Shown in pieces: positions 34,015 through 43,206 of a stretch of 64,000 bases of DNA (positions within the stretch are counted from its first letter, which is position 1; the number at the start of each line of letters is the position of its first letter). Source of the DNA: JASHPR01 sp963778075 (GTDB lineage Bacteria > Actinomycetota > Actinomycetes > Streptosporangiales > Streptosporangiaceae); NCBI GenBank assembly GCA_963778075.1, contig CAVZTJ010000009.1:620001-684000 (forward strand), given 5' to 3'. The position numbers and the translations under genes were made by a program. The notes under the pieces are model-generated. The model saw only the letters and a list, made by a program, of their open reading frames with translations. It had not been told where the DNA came from and made no database searches.

Positions 34015-34117
34015 GGCCGGTCCAGGCACCTCCGCCTCAGGCCACCCCCCACCCATCTGGCCGGTCCAGGCACCTCCGCCTCAGGCCACCCCCCACCCAT
34101 CTGGCCGGTCCAGGCAC
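34015..34117. repeat. 44-base tandem repeat, about 2.3 copies, upstream of lgt
   Basis: Two essentially identical 44-base units (beginning GGCCGGTCCAGGCACCTCC) at 34015-34058 and 34059-34102, plus a partial third. It lies in the promoter region shared by lgt and the MerR-PP2C gene. I see no other gene in 33975-34248. Confidence 0.9.
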
Positions 34118-34248
34118 CCCAACCCCGAGCAGACGGGCCGGTGCCGGGCCTGGCGCGGCTAGCCTGATGTGTGGCTTGACCTCGCCCCTGGGGCCAGCCG
34201 CAGCCTGGGGTAGCCGGGCAGCCTGCCCGGTATGAGGAGGGCTCAGGC

Positions 34249-35340
34249 GTGCAGCTCATGACCAGTGGGGCCTTCGCCCGGGCGTCCGGACTGTCGCGCA
34301 AGGCGCTGCGCCTGTACGACGAGCTCGGCTTGCTGCATCCGGTCCAGGTCGATCCGGTTTCGCAGTACCGGCGCTACGATCCCGCCCAGCTCGAGCAGGC
34401 CCGGCTGGTGGCGTGGCTGCGCCGCCTCGGAATGCCGCTGGCCAGCATCCGCGCGATCAGCGTGCTGCCACGGGCACAGGCCGCGGCAGAGATCGCCAGC
34501 TATTGGCGCAGGGTGGAGGCGGAGACCGACGCCCGGCGCGAGCTTGCGTCCTTCCTCATCGGTTACCTGTCCGGAAGGGACGCTGCCATGGAAAACGCCC
34601 AGGGAATGCTCGCCGTCCGCTGCGCGGTGCGGTCCGATATCGGCCTCGAACGCGAGGACAACGAGGACGCCGCCTATGCCGGAGCCCGGCTGCTCGCCGT
34701 GGCCGACGGACTCGGCGGGCACGCGGCCGGCGAGGTGGCAAGTGCGGCCGCCATTGACGCGCTCCGGCCGCTGGACACCAACGTGCCAGCCGGCGAACTG
34801 CTCAACGCCCTTGACCACGCGGTACGGCGGGCCAGCAGCGCGATGCGCGACAAAGTCAAGGCCGACCCATCTCTGGCGGGCATGGGGACCACGCTGACGG
34901 CGCTACTCTGGTCGGGTTCGCAGCTCGGTCTGGTGCACATCGGCGACTCCCGGGCGTACCTGGTCCGTGACGGTGAGGTGTTCCAGATCACCCACGATCA
35001 CACGCTCGTGCAGTCGCTGCTGGACGAGGGCAAGCTCACCGCCGAGGAGGCGGCGTCGCATCCGCAGCGGGAAATGCTGCGGCGCGCGCTGGGCAGCAGC
35101 AACGCCGAGCCCGACCTGCAGCTTCGCGAAGCCCGCGTCGGCGACCGCTACCTGCTGTGCTCCGACGGGCTGCACGAGGGGGCGCCAGCAGAATCCGTCG
35201 AGCAGGTGCTGCTGGAGGTGAGCGATCCCGACGAGGCGGCCACCCGCCTGATCGAGCTTGCCATCCATGGCGGCGGCCACGACAACATCACCTGCATCGT
35301 GGCCGATGTCGTCCCGGCCGGCGTCCCCGCGACGGCCTAG
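34249..35340 (+). CDS. MerR-type DNA-binding domain fused to a PP2C protein phosphatase
   Basis: A 363-residue fusion. Residues 1-70 are a MerR winged helix (GAFARASGLSRKALRLYDEL, then YRRYDPAQLEQARLVAWL), followed by a short helical dimerisation region. Residues about 118-355 are a PP2C-type phosphatase with the metal-binding acids in EDNEDA, VADGLGGH, CSDGLHEG and GGHDNIT; RSDIGLERE is the first strand. PP2C enzymes remove phosphate from Ser/Thr proteins. Here the fusion suggests a regulator whose DNA-binding is linked to kinase/phosphatase signalling, or a phosphatase that is targeted to DNA. The GTG at 34249 follows GAGGAGGG at a fair distance. A strong terminator follows. Confidence 0.9.
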   Translation: MQLMTSGAFARASGLSRKALRLYDELGLLHPVQVDPVSQYRRYDPAQLEQARLVAWLRRLGMPLASIRAISVLPRAQAAAEIASYWRRVEAETDARRELASFLIGYLSGRDAAMENAQGMLAVRCAVRSDIGLEREDNEDAAYAGARLLAVADGLGGHAAGEVASAAAIDALRPLDTNVPAGELLNALDHAVRRASSAMRDKVKADPSLAGMGTTLTALLWSGSQLGLVHIGDSRAYLVRDGEVFQITHDHTLVQSLLDEGKLTAEEAASHPQREMLRRALGSSNAEPDLQLREARVGDRYLLCSDGLHEGAPAESVEQVLLEVSDPDEAATRLIELAIHGGGHDNITCIVADVVPAGVPATA

Positions 35341-35352
35341 AGCGGTCAACCT

Positions 35353-35393
35353 GGACCTGCCGGCCGAGATCGAGACGAGCGGCCGGCAGGTCC
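35353..35393 (+). terminator. strong hairpin downstream of the MerR-PP2C gene
   Basis: A perfect 14-bp GC-rich stem (GGACCTGCCGGCCG pairing with CGGCCGGCAGGTCC) with a 13-base loop, 12 bases past the stop codon. There is no T-run, as is usual for GC-rich actinobacterial terminators. Confidence 0.7.
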
Positions 35394-35449
35394 GATCCGG
35401 CCGGCCGTCAGGAACTTGCGGGCTGCCGACCCTGACATACTTGCCGGTC

Positions 35450-37174
35450 ATGGGTGTAAACGATCAAGCATCGGCGGGGAACCAGCAGGCAGCGGCGGAG
35501 CTCGCCAGGCTCAGCGAGGAGTATTTCGACGTCGCCCACAGGGCCGATCCGTTCGGCGCCACGCAGGTCGGCGCGTCGGGTTTCGACGCTCTGGTCCCCG
35601 ATCCGAGCCGTGCGGGCGCGGCCCATGACGCGCAGCAGATCGCCGGGGTCGAGAAGAAGCTGAGCCGGATCGACGTCAGTGAGCTCGACCAGGCGGGCCG
35701 GGTGAACCACGCGGTCATGGCGCACCTGGCCTGGGCCGCACGCTCCGACCTGGAGCACGGGCTCTGGGAGGCAAACGCGTCCGCCGACGGCTATGCCTCG
35801 CCGCAGGCAGTGGTGTTCATGTCGGTGCCAACCGCGCTGTTGGACAGCACCGACGCGGTCGACAACTACCTCCAGCGGCTTCGCGGGCTCGGCGGGTACT
35901 TCGACGCGGTCACCCACCGCTACGCCGAGGCCAACCGCGATGGCCGCATCTCGACCGCGGTAGGGACCCGCCAGGCCATCGAGCAGATCGAGGGCCACCT
36001 CGGCCGCGCCGTGACCGAGGACCTGATGGTGACGGTGCAACTGCCGAATGGCATCGACGACGCTGCGTTCCGACGCGAGGCGGCCGAAATCGTCGGCGAA
36101 CAGATCCGGCCCGCGCTGCGGCGGCTGCTGGGCTGCTTGCGGGACGAGCTGCTGCCGGCGGCGCGCCCCGACGAGCAGGTCGGCATCAAATTCGTTCCCG
36201 GCGGGACCGAGGGATACCGGGCGGCCGTGCGCAAGCACACCACCACCGAGCTGTCACCCGAGGAGATCCACCAGATCGGCCTCGACACCCTTGCCGCGCT
36301 GCAGGACGAGTGGGCCGAGCTCGGCGGGCGGGCGCTGGGCATCACCGACGTGCCGGTGATCCTCCAGCGGCTGCGGGACGACCCCTCGCTCCGGTTCAGC
36401 AGCTCCGCCGAGATCGTGCGCACGGTCACCGAGGCGCTGCAGCGCGCCGAGGAAGCCCGCGACGGCTGGTTCCCGCGGTTCGACATCCCCGACTGCATCA
36501 TCGAGGAGATCGACCCCATCGAGGCCGGCAACGCCCCGCTGGCGTACTACCGGCCGCCAGCCGCGGGAGGGTTGCGTCCGGGTGCACACTGCGTGCTGAC
36601 CACCGAGCCGCAGCAGCGCTACGTCTACGAGTACGAGGCGCTCTCGTTCCACGAGAGCACGCCAGGGCATCACATGCAGATCGCGTCCTCGCAGACGCTG
36701 CCGCTGCCCGCGTTCCGCCGCTTCCTCGACGCCGAGGTGTGCGGCTACGTCGAGGGCTGGGGCCTGTACTGCGAGCGGCTGGCCGACGAGATGGGCCTGT
36801 ACACCTCCGACCTGCAGCGGCTCGGCATGCTCTCGTTCGACTCGCTGCGCGCCTGCAGGCTCGTGGTGGACACGGGAATGCACCACTATGGCTGGTCCCG
36901 GTCCCAGGCCATGGACTTCATGTGGCGCAACACCGCCACCACGCAGGCCAACGTCAGGAACGAGATCAGCCGCTACATCGGCTGGCCGGGGCAGGCCCTG
37001 GCCTACATGATCGGCCGCCGGGAGATCCAGCGGCTGCGCGCGGAGGCCGAGCGCCAGCTCGGCCCGGACTTCGACATCAGGGCCTTCCATGGGACCGTGC
37101 TCGGCAACGGCGCGGTGCCGCTCGGGGTGCTCGAACAGCTGGTGACCGCCTGGGCCGACCAGCCGCCCGCCTGA
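35450..37174 (+). CDS. DUF885-family protein, putative zinc metallopeptidase
   Basis: A 574-residue cytoplasmic protein. HESTPGHH (residues 401-408) is a zinc-binding HExxxGHH motif characteristic of DUF885, and VEGWGLYCERLADEMG provides the downstream glutamate. The family resembles thermolysin-like and carboxypeptidase Taq folds. SFHESTPGHHMQ, GMHHYGWSRSQAMDFM and PGQALAYMIGRREI are all conserved family segments. No signal peptide is visible, so it acts inside the cell, probably on peptides. I start at the ATG at 35450, since the open frame upstream runs through the terminator of the previous gene. It ends four bases before the convergent methyltransferase remnant. Confidence 0.88.
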   Translation: MGVNDQASAGNQQAAAELARLSEEYFDVAHRADPFGATQVGASGFDALVPDPSRAGAAHDAQQIAGVEKKLSRIDVSELDQAGRVNHAVMAHLAWAARSDLEHGLWEANASADGYASPQAVVFMSVPTALLDSTDAVDNYLQRLRGLGGYFDAVTHRYAEANRDGRISTAVGTRQAIEQIEGHLGRAVTEDLMVTVQLPNGIDDAAFRREAAEIVGEQIRPALRRLLGCLRDELLPAARPDEQVGIKFVPGGTEGYRAAVRKHTTTELSPEEIHQIGLDTLAALQDEWAELGGRALGITDVPVILQRLRDDPSLRFSSSAEIVRTVTEALQRAEEARDGWFPRFDIPDCIIEEIDPIEAGNAPLAYYRPPAAGGLRPGAHCVLTTEPQQRYVYEYEALSFHESTPGHHMQIASSQTLPLPAFRRFLDAEVCGYVEGWGLYCERLADEMGLYTSDLQRLGMLSFDSLRACRLVVDTGMHHYGWSRSQAMDFMWRNTATTQANVRNEISRYIGWPGQALAYMIGRREIQRLRAEAERQLGPDFDIRAFHGTVLGNGAVPLGVLEQLVTAWADQPPA

Positions 37175-37177
37175 TCT

Positions 37178-38041
37178 CTATGAGTGGATGGCCTCGATCA
37201 CGCCGTAGGGAAAGCACACCGGCGTCACCCGGTCGAGGGTCAGGCCGGCCCTGGTGAGGAGGCTGCCGTACTCCGCGTTGGTCCGCTCCTTCCCGCCGGT
37301 GACGATCAGCATGTTGAGGTCGCTGAGCAGGGTCGGCAGGGCCTGCTCGGGGTCGTCGGGGATGAGCCGTTCAACGATCAGCACCCGCCCGCCCTTGGCC
37401 ATCGCCTTACGGCACTCGGCAAGGATCGCCACCTCCCGGTCGTCATCCCAGTCGTGCAGCACATTGGCCAGGAGGTACCGATCCGCGCCGTCCGGAACCC
37501 CGGCAAAGAAATCCCCGGCAACGACCACGCACCGGTCGGCCACGCCGGCCGCCTCGAGAACCGGCCCGGCGGCGGCCGCCACGGCCGGGGCCTCCATCAG
37601 CACACCGCGCAGCCGGCCGTGCGCCTGCAGGATGGCAGCCAGCAGCGTCCCCTTGCCGCCGCCCACGTCGACCACGGTGCGCAGCCCGGAGAAGTCGTGG
37701 CCTGCGGCGACGCCTGGGGCGAACGCCGCGGTCCGCTCGGACATCGCGGCGTCGAAGCTGGCCGCGTGCTCCGGGTGGGAGCCCAAAAACTCGAAGAGCC
37801 CCATGCCATAGGTCAGGTCCACTCCGGGCGCACCGGTCCGGACCGTGCGGATGATGGGCTCGAATGTACGGACCCCGCCGATGGCCTCGACCAGCATCGC
37901 CCAGGAGCGCATCGAGGCGGGAACGTCGCCGCGCAGCCGGTCGCCGAGCACGGTCAGGCCGAACGACCGGTGCTCTCCCTCGGCAAGCACGCCGAGCGAG
38001 GCCAGCAGGCGGAGCACCCGGTACAGCGAAGGCTCGTGCTT
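37178..38041 (-). pseudogene. O-methyltransferase (hydroxyneurosporene/DMQ-like), N-terminus deleted
   Basis: About 287 codons of a class I O-methyltransferase of the type used in antibiotic biosynthesis. It has the SAM-binding loop VVDVGGGKGTLLAAIL, ANVLHDWDDDREVAIL with catalytic histidine, and a C-terminal strand TGGKERTNAEYGSLL. The frame is open back past 38017 through HEPSLYRVLRLLASLGVL, a normal internal segment, and then breaks at about 38041. The first roughly 50 residues of the family (dimerisation helix and winged-helix start) are absent. The gene meets a truncated LuxR gene head to head. A protein from the ATG at 38017 would be 279 residues, possibly partly folded, but it is probably inactive as a dimer. 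Confidence 0.72.
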
Positions 38042-40059
38042 GTTTCACGCTGACCGCGGCGAATGCGCGGTCAGTAGCCGAGATCTGCGGTCGCCTCGAT
38101 GGGATCCCGCTGGCCCTCGAGCTTGCTGCGGCGCGCATGAGGGTGCTGTCCGCCGAGCAGATTGCCGCTGGGCTTCGCGACCGGTTCCAGCTGCTCACCG
38201 GCGGTTCCCGCACCGCAATGCCCCGCCAGCAGACCCTCGAGGCATCGGTGGCTTGGAGCTACCACTTGCTGGACGAGGATGAGCGGACCTTTCTGCGGCG
38301 GCTGTCCGCGTTCGCCGGCGGCTTCTCGCCCGAGGCGGCCGAAGCGGTCGGCGCAAGCGGCGCGGCCGGCGCGAGCGGCGGGATCGGGCCAGAGCAGATA
38401 CTCGGCCTGCTCTCCCAGCTCGCCGACAAGTCGCTGATCCAGGCCGACGATGAGGCCGAAGGCAGGTTCGGGATGCTCGAGACGGTCCGGTACTACGCCG
38501 GCCGCCGTCTCATCGAGTCAGGCGAGGCGGCAGCCACCTGGCGCCGTCATTTCGAGTTCTTCCTCGCGGCCGCCGACCGCCGCCCCGACGAGAGCGCGGA
38601 CGCATACCGGGAAAGGCTGCGGGCCGACTACGACAACGTCAGACAGGCTCTCGAGTGGGCAGCGGGCCAGGACGACCCCGGGCTGCTGCTCGGCCTGGCG
38701 ACCCGTCTCGGAGAGTTCTGGTCGCTGAGCATCCACCTGGCCGAGGCACGCCGCTGGCTGCGCGTCGCCGCCGAGCGCGGCGGTCCGGCCGACCTTGCGC
38801 TGCGGGCCAGGGCGCTCGGCAGCCTTGCACAGGTGGCGAGCACCCGCTACGGCGCGATCAGGGCTAGCCGCGCGGGGGCATGACGAGCCGCGATGGAGGC
38901 CGGGACGGCGGCCTTGTAGGACCTGCTCCGCCGATGCGGGCCGGGAGGCGCTGCGGCGGAGCCTCGCGGTGGCCCGCGCGTGCGACGCGAGGGACGCCGA
39001 GTCGATCGCCATCTTCCTGCTCGGTGTGCTCGATGCCCTCGACTGCAAGCCCGCCGATGCCCTAACCCTGCTGGGCCGGGCCCTGCCCGGGCTGCGCGAG
39101 GCCGGCGACGGGTTCTTCCTGTCGTTCTGCCTCACCGCGATCGCGCACAGCCAGGCGCTGCTCGGTGACTTCGCCGCGGCCGACGCGGCATGCGACGAAC
39201 TGGACGCCATCGGCGAGGCGATGGGCCCGGCCAGGCTCTACTTCTCCGCCGAATCTCGTGGCTGGGTTGCGTTCTGCCGCGGGCAATGGCCGCAGGCGGT
39301 GAGCGCGTTCCGCGGGCAGCTGTCTTACTACGCCTCGGTGGCGCTGCGCGGGATGTGGACAGGCAACCTGGCCTGGTCCGAGCTGCTGTGCGGAGAGCCG
39401 GACACGGCCAGGCCGCGGCTTGACGACTTCATTCAGACCTCCGACCCGACGAGCACCTGCCTGGCGCTTCCCCTGGCGGTCCGGGCCCTGATCGCCCGTG
39501 GCGACGGAGACCACGAGCGCGCCGAGGAGCTCGCGCACGCGGCCGTGGCCGACTCCCCCGCCGACGCGTTCGGCCGGCTGACGGTCTGGACCTGCCTGGT
39601 CGTTCTGGCCGCGGTCAGCGCCGACGGCGGCGGCCATGAGATCGCGGCCCGGCTCGCTGGGGCTGCCTGTGAGTTCGCCCACTCTGCCGGGCTCGCTCGG
39701 CCAAGGCCACTGCCGAGCTCATCGTCTCAGCCGCCGACGCCTGCCGGGCGGCGCTCGGGCACGCCCGGTTCGCCGAGGTCTGGGCCGCCGGCCAGGCCAT
39801 GACCCTGGAGGACGCCGCCGCGTACGCCAGCCGCGGCCGGGGCAGGCGCCGCCGCCCGGCTACCGGCTGGGCGGCTCTCACCCCGACCGAGCTGCGGGTG
39901 ACCAGGGCGGTGGCCGACGGCCTGTCCAACCCGCAGATCGCCGAGCGCATGTTCATTTCGCGGCGCACGGTTGCCACCCACCTGACAAGCATCTTCCGCA
40001 AACTCGGCATCTCCTCACGGGCCGAGCTCGCGGCCGTGGCCGTGCGCCGGGACGGCTGA
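38037..40059 (+). pseudogene. LuxR-family STAND regulator remnant, 5'-truncated with two frameshifts
   Basis: The sequence begins in the middle of an ATPase domain (ARACFTLTAAN then EICGRLDGIPLALELAAAR, the NB-ARC GxP motif). It continues through winged-helix and TPR segments to a stop at 38883. The TPR region resumes in another frame from about 38930 (REALRRSLAVARACDARDAES) to about 39690. The LuxR helix-turn-helix is in a third frame (39799-40059: LTPTELRVTRAVADGLSNPQI, then RRTVATHLTSI). The P-loop half is missing. Two frameshifts plus a missing start make this a clear pseudogene of a roughly 900-residue regulator. The head-to-head junction with a truncated methyltransferase shows a rearrangement point near 38040. 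Confidence 0.85.
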
Positions 40060-40062
40060 GCC

Positions 40063-40950
40063 TCAGCTGCCGTGCTGCGCTTCCCAGGCGAGCTGGATCG
40101 CGCCGATCACCCCGGCCTCACCGCCCAGCTTCGGCGGGACGATGTAGCCCTCCATCGCCTGCGGCTCGGTCAGCTCGGGAACCCTCAGGTACCCGGCCAG
40201 CAGCTCGCGAAGCCGCTGGCGCGCCATCGGCAGCAGCGTGGGCTGCTTGGCCACGCCCCCGCCAATGATGATCCGCTGCGGTGACAGCAGGCAGACAAAG
40301 TTGACCAGGGCGAGCGCGAGGTACTCGGCTTCGATCTCCCAGGCCGCGGTGCCGGACAAGTCCTGGCCGGGCCGGCCCCAGCGCTGCCGGATCGCCTCGC
40401 CCGAGGCGAGGCCCTCGAGGCAGTCGCCGTGGTACGGGCAGATCCCGTCGAACGGGTCCCTTGCCCGGTCATGCGGCACGCGTATGTGACCGAACTCGGG
40501 GTGCAGCAGGCCGTGCAGCATACGGCCGTTGACGACGGCCCCTCCGCCGATCCCGGTGCCGACCGTGATGTAGCAGAACGAGTCGAGCCCGTCCGCCGCG
40601 CCCCACCGCCACTCGCCGAGCGCGGCCACGTCCACGTCGGTGTCCAGCACGATGGGAACCTGCAGTCCGGAACGGAGCGGCGTGACCACATCGGTATCGC
40701 CCCAGCCCGGTTTGGGAGTCGTGGTGATCGTGCCCCAGGTCGCCGAGCCCAGGCGGATGTCCACCGGGCCGAACGCCCCCACGCCGAGAACCTCGACCGG
40801 CCCGTTCTCGGTGAAGAAGCGGACGGCCCTGGCCACGGTCTCCTCGGGGCTGGTAGTGGGGAAGGTGTCGACTTTGTCCGGCCGCCCGGGCTCATCAGCG
40901 ACCGCGCAGACCCACTTCGTGCCGCCCGCCTCGATGCCCCCGTAGCTCAT
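40063..40950 (-). CDS. ROK-family sugar kinase (fructokinase-like)
   Basis: A 295-residue ROK kinase. The ATP-binding phosphate loop is GIEAGGTKW, DTDVDVAALGEWRWGA follows, and the sugar-binding/catalytic region is GTGIGGGAVVNG. The zinc-binding ROK cluster is in HPEFGHIRV and ICPYHGDCLEGLASG (His, Cys, His, Cys). The version of this cluster and the short N-terminus match bacterial fructokinase/mannokinase-type ROK enzymes. It would phosphorylate fructose or a related hexose with ATP. The ATG at 40950 has GGAGG five bases upstream. It ends three bases from the LuxR pseudogene and diverges from the isochorismatase gene. Confidence 0.9.
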   Translation of the reverse strand: MSYGGIEAGGTKWVCAVADEPGRPDKVDTFPTTSPEETVARAVRFFTENGPVEVLGVGAFGPVDIRLGSATWGTITTTPKPGWGDTDVVTPLRSGLQVPIVLDTDVDVAALGEWRWGAADGLDSFCYITVGTGIGGGAVVNGRMLHGLLHPEFGHIRVPHDRARDPFDGICPYHGDCLEGLASGEAIRQRWGRPGQDLSGTAAWEIEAEYLALALVNFVCLLSPQRIIIGGGVAKQPTLLPMARQRLRELLAGYLRVPELTEPQAMEGYIVPPKLGGEAGVIGAIQLAWEAQHGS

Positions 40951-41043
40951 CGGCCGCCTCCGGCTCAGTGGGAAATCCTCCCTGACAGGATTCCCCGCTG
41001 GCACGATCTTGATGTCCCAGTTTCGTTAGGCCAGGGTTGATCC

Positions 41044-41640
41044 ATGAGCAGAGCACTCATCGTGATCGATGTCCAGGAATCGTTCCGGCAAGATCCGGGC
41101 TGGGAGACCATCTCCAACCCCGGCATCGTCGGCCCGGTGAAGCAGCTGGTCGACGCCGCCAGGGCCAACGGCGACCTCGTCATCTGGGTGCTGCATGCCG
41201 AGGCTGGTTCCGACACCGTGTTCGATCCGGCCAGCGGCTACGTCCGGCTCATCGACGGCCTGGCCGTGCAGGACGGCGAGCCGGTGATCACCAAGACCTC
41301 GCACAACGCGTTCACCACGACCAACCTGCAGCAGATCCTCACCAGCCAGGGGGTTAGCGAGGTGGTCATCTGCGGCATCAGGACCGAGCAGTGCTGCGAG
41401 ACGACGGCGAGGGTGGCCTCGGACTTCGGCTTTGGCGTCACGTTCGTCACCGACGCCACCGCCACGTCGCCGATCGAGCACTGGGATGCGCCGGCCGGCC
41501 GCGCCGTCGACGAAATCCTTGCCGACCCTCGCACCCTGCAGGTCGACGACATCCTGGCGCGCACCGAGTACGCGCTGGCGGGCCGGTTCGCGACGATCCG
41601 CACGGTCGCCGAGCTGACCGGCGACGCCGCCACCGAGTAA
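41044..41640 (+). CDS. isochorismatase-family cysteine hydrolase
   Basis: A 198-residue alpha/beta protein with the family's catalytic triad: Asp9 (VIDVQESF), Lys84 (ITKTSHNAF) and Cys117 (RTEQCCET). Such enzymes hydrolyse vinyl-ether or amide bonds (isochorismate, nicotinamide, N-carbamoyl compounds). The cis-peptide region GIRTEQCCETTAR is well formed. The sequence does not define the substrate, and no salicylate or NAD gene is adjacent. It starts at the ATG at 41044, in a short gap after the divergent ROK kinase. Confidence 0.88.
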   Translation: MSRALIVIDVQESFRQDPGWETISNPGIVGPVKQLVDAARANGDLVIWVLHAEAGSDTVFDPASGYVRLIDGLAVQDGEPVITKTSHNAFTTTNLQQILTSQGVSEVVICGIRTEQCCETTARVASDFGFGVTFVTDATATSPIEHWDAPAGRAVDEILADPRTLQVDDILARTEYALAGRFATIRTVAELTGDAATE

Positions 41641-41643
41641 CCG

Positions 41644-41720
41644 CTGCCCCAGCGCCACTACCGCGCAACCTGCCCCAGCGCCACTACCGCGCAACCCCCG
41701 TCGCCGCGCCATCACCGTGC
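41644..41720. repeat. 26-base tandem repeat, about three degenerate copies
   Basis: TGCCCCAGCGCCACTACCGC then GCAACC occurs twice and a degenerate third time just after the isochorismatase stop. The remainder of 41721-41862 holds no gene I can support. Confidence 0.75.
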
Positions 41721-41862
41721 AACCCCTACGACGGCGCCACCACGAAGTACCCCACCGCGGCCCCACCCCCTGCGCCCCCACCGCGCCGGCATCGATGTAC
41801 CGATGGTCTCGTTCTTACAGGCCCAAAGGTTCATCCATGCCCGCTCGCCAGCGAGGTCAGGC

Positions 41863-41892
41863 TTGACATGTGACCAAACGGTCACGTATTTT
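41863..41892 (+). promoter_or_regulatory. promoter with embedded ArsR operator; leaderless start
   Basis: TTGACA (41863-41868), an 18-base spacer and TATTTT (41887-41892). The spacer contains a perfect inverted repeat GTGACC-AAAC-GGTCAC (41870-41885), well placed for repression. The GTG start at 41900 lies seven bases beyond the -10 box, so the transcript is probably leaderless. Confidence 0.75.
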
Positions 41893-41899
41893 CGGCTAG

Positions 41900-42655
41900 G
41901 TGGACGCGGTGTTCAAGGCCCTTGCCGACCCGACCAGGCGCGGCCTGCTCGACGAGCTGTTCCGCGCCGACGGGCAGACGCTGTGGGAACTCGAGGAACG
42001 CTTCCCGATGACCCGCTTCGGCGTGATGAAACACCTGCGGCAGCTCGAGGAGGCTGGCCTGGTGGTCACCCGGCGGCGGGGCCGGGAAAAGCTCCACTTC
42101 CTGAACCCCGTCCCGATCAGGCTGATCCACGACCGGTGGGTGAGCAAGTACGCAGAGCCGTGGGCCGCCGGGCTCAGCGAGCTCAAGCAGACGCTGGAGA
42201 GTCCTATGGAAAAGATTTTTGAGATCTATATCCGGACCACGCCCGAGCGCCTGTGGGAGGCGATCACCGACCCCGCGATCCGGAGCAGGTACCAGTTCGG
42301 CTGCCTGATTACCTCGGAGTGGACGCCGGGCTCCCGGGTCGAGATGAGCCACCCGCGGGCCCCTGGGCTGCTGGCGGAGGGCGAGATCCTCGAGGCCGAG
42401 CCTCCGCACCGCCTGGTGCAGATGATGACGGCACTGTGGAGCGACGACGCCAAGAACGAGGGGACCTCGCGGGTCACCTGGGAGGTCGAGCAGGTCGGCG
42501 ACTCGTGCCGGCTGACCGTCACCCATGACCAGCTGCGCGAGGGCGCGAGCCCGGAGATCTACGGCGGCTGGCCGATGATCCTCTCCGGCCTGAAGACCTG
42601 GCTGGAGACCGGCGAGTCGCTCACCACGCCGGGCTCGCTCATGTACAACGGCTGA
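41900..42655 (+). CDS. ArsR-type regulator fused to an SRPBCC (AHSA1) domain
   Basis: A 251-residue fusion. Residues 1-85 form an ArsR winged helix (VFKALADPTRRGLLDELF, then RFGVMKHLRQLEEAGLVV). Residues about 103-245 form an SRPBCC/AHSA1 domain (IRTTPERLWEAITDPAIRSR, then GGWPMILSGLKTWLETGE), a fold with a deep ligand pocket. In actinobacteria this combination is known as a regulator with a built-in ligand-binding or chaperone-like part. It has no metal-binding cysteines. The GTG at 41900 follows the -10 box directly. It probably represses its own gene and the VOC gene 20 bases downstream. Confidence 0.9.
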   Translation: MDAVFKALADPTRRGLLDELFRADGQTLWELEERFPMTRFGVMKHLRQLEEAGLVVTRRRGREKLHFLNPVPIRLIHDRWVSKYAEPWAAGLSELKQTLESPMEKIFEIYIRTTPERLWEAITDPAIRSRYQFGCLITSEWTPGSRVEMSHPRAPGLLAEGEILEAEPPHRLVQMMTALWSDDAKNEGTSRVTWEVEQVGDSCRLTVTHDQLREGASPEIYGGWPMILSGLKTWLETGESLTTPGSLMYNG

Positions 42656-42675
42656 CCAAGCACGGGAGGAATGCA

Positions 42676-43065
42676 ATGAACGAGCAGGCCAAGACCCAGA
42701 TCACCGGCGTGCACACGGTAGGAGTGCCGGTCACCGACCAGGACCGTGCGCTGGAGTTCTATACCGGCGCTCTCGGACTCGCCAAACGCCTCGACGTCCC
42801 CTACGGCGATGGCGGGCGATGGATCGAGGTGGCGCCGCCCGGCGGGGAGACGACGATCGCGCTGGTCCGTTCCGGTCTGGGTGTTCCAGCCGGGGTGGAG
42901 ACCGGCATCCGGCTTACTGCCCGGGACGCCGATGAGGTGCACACTGCGCTGCTGGCCAGCGGCGTGGACGCCGACCCCGAGGTGCTGCGCTGGCCCGGGG
43001 TGCCGCCGATGTTTGCGTTCCGCGACCAGGATGCCAACCGGCTCGAGATCGTCGAACGGGCCTGA
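42676..43065 (+). CDS. VOC-family (glyoxalase-like) protein
   Basis: A 129-residue single-module VOC protein. The fold starts with GVHTVGVPVTDQDRALEFY; GVETGIRLTARDADEVHTAL is the second half, and MFAFRDQDANRLEIVE supplies the terminal glutamate ligand. It may act as a dioxygenase, lyase or resistance protein; the substrate is unknown. GGGAGG lies before the ATG at 42676. It is 20 bases after the ArsR-SRPBCC gene and so is very likely its regulated partner. VOC and SRPBCC/ArsR genes commonly sit together in actinobacteria. Confidence 0.85.
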   Translation: MNEQAKTQITGVHTVGVPVTDQDRALEFYTGALGLAKRLDVPYGDGGRWIEVAPPGGETTIALVRSGLGVPAGVETGIRLTARDADEVHTALLASGVDADPEVLRWPGVPPMFAFRDQDANRLEIVERA

Positions 43066-43206
43066 TTACCGGGGCAAGGCCGGCTGGCCGGCCGCGCGGT
43101 TGCCGTACCGAACCGCCTTATTCCGGCAGCTTTCGGACGGACGCCGACATGACGAAACCCGCCGCGGACAGGGGTGGTTGTCCGCGACGGGCCCTCCTGT
43201 GAGGCT

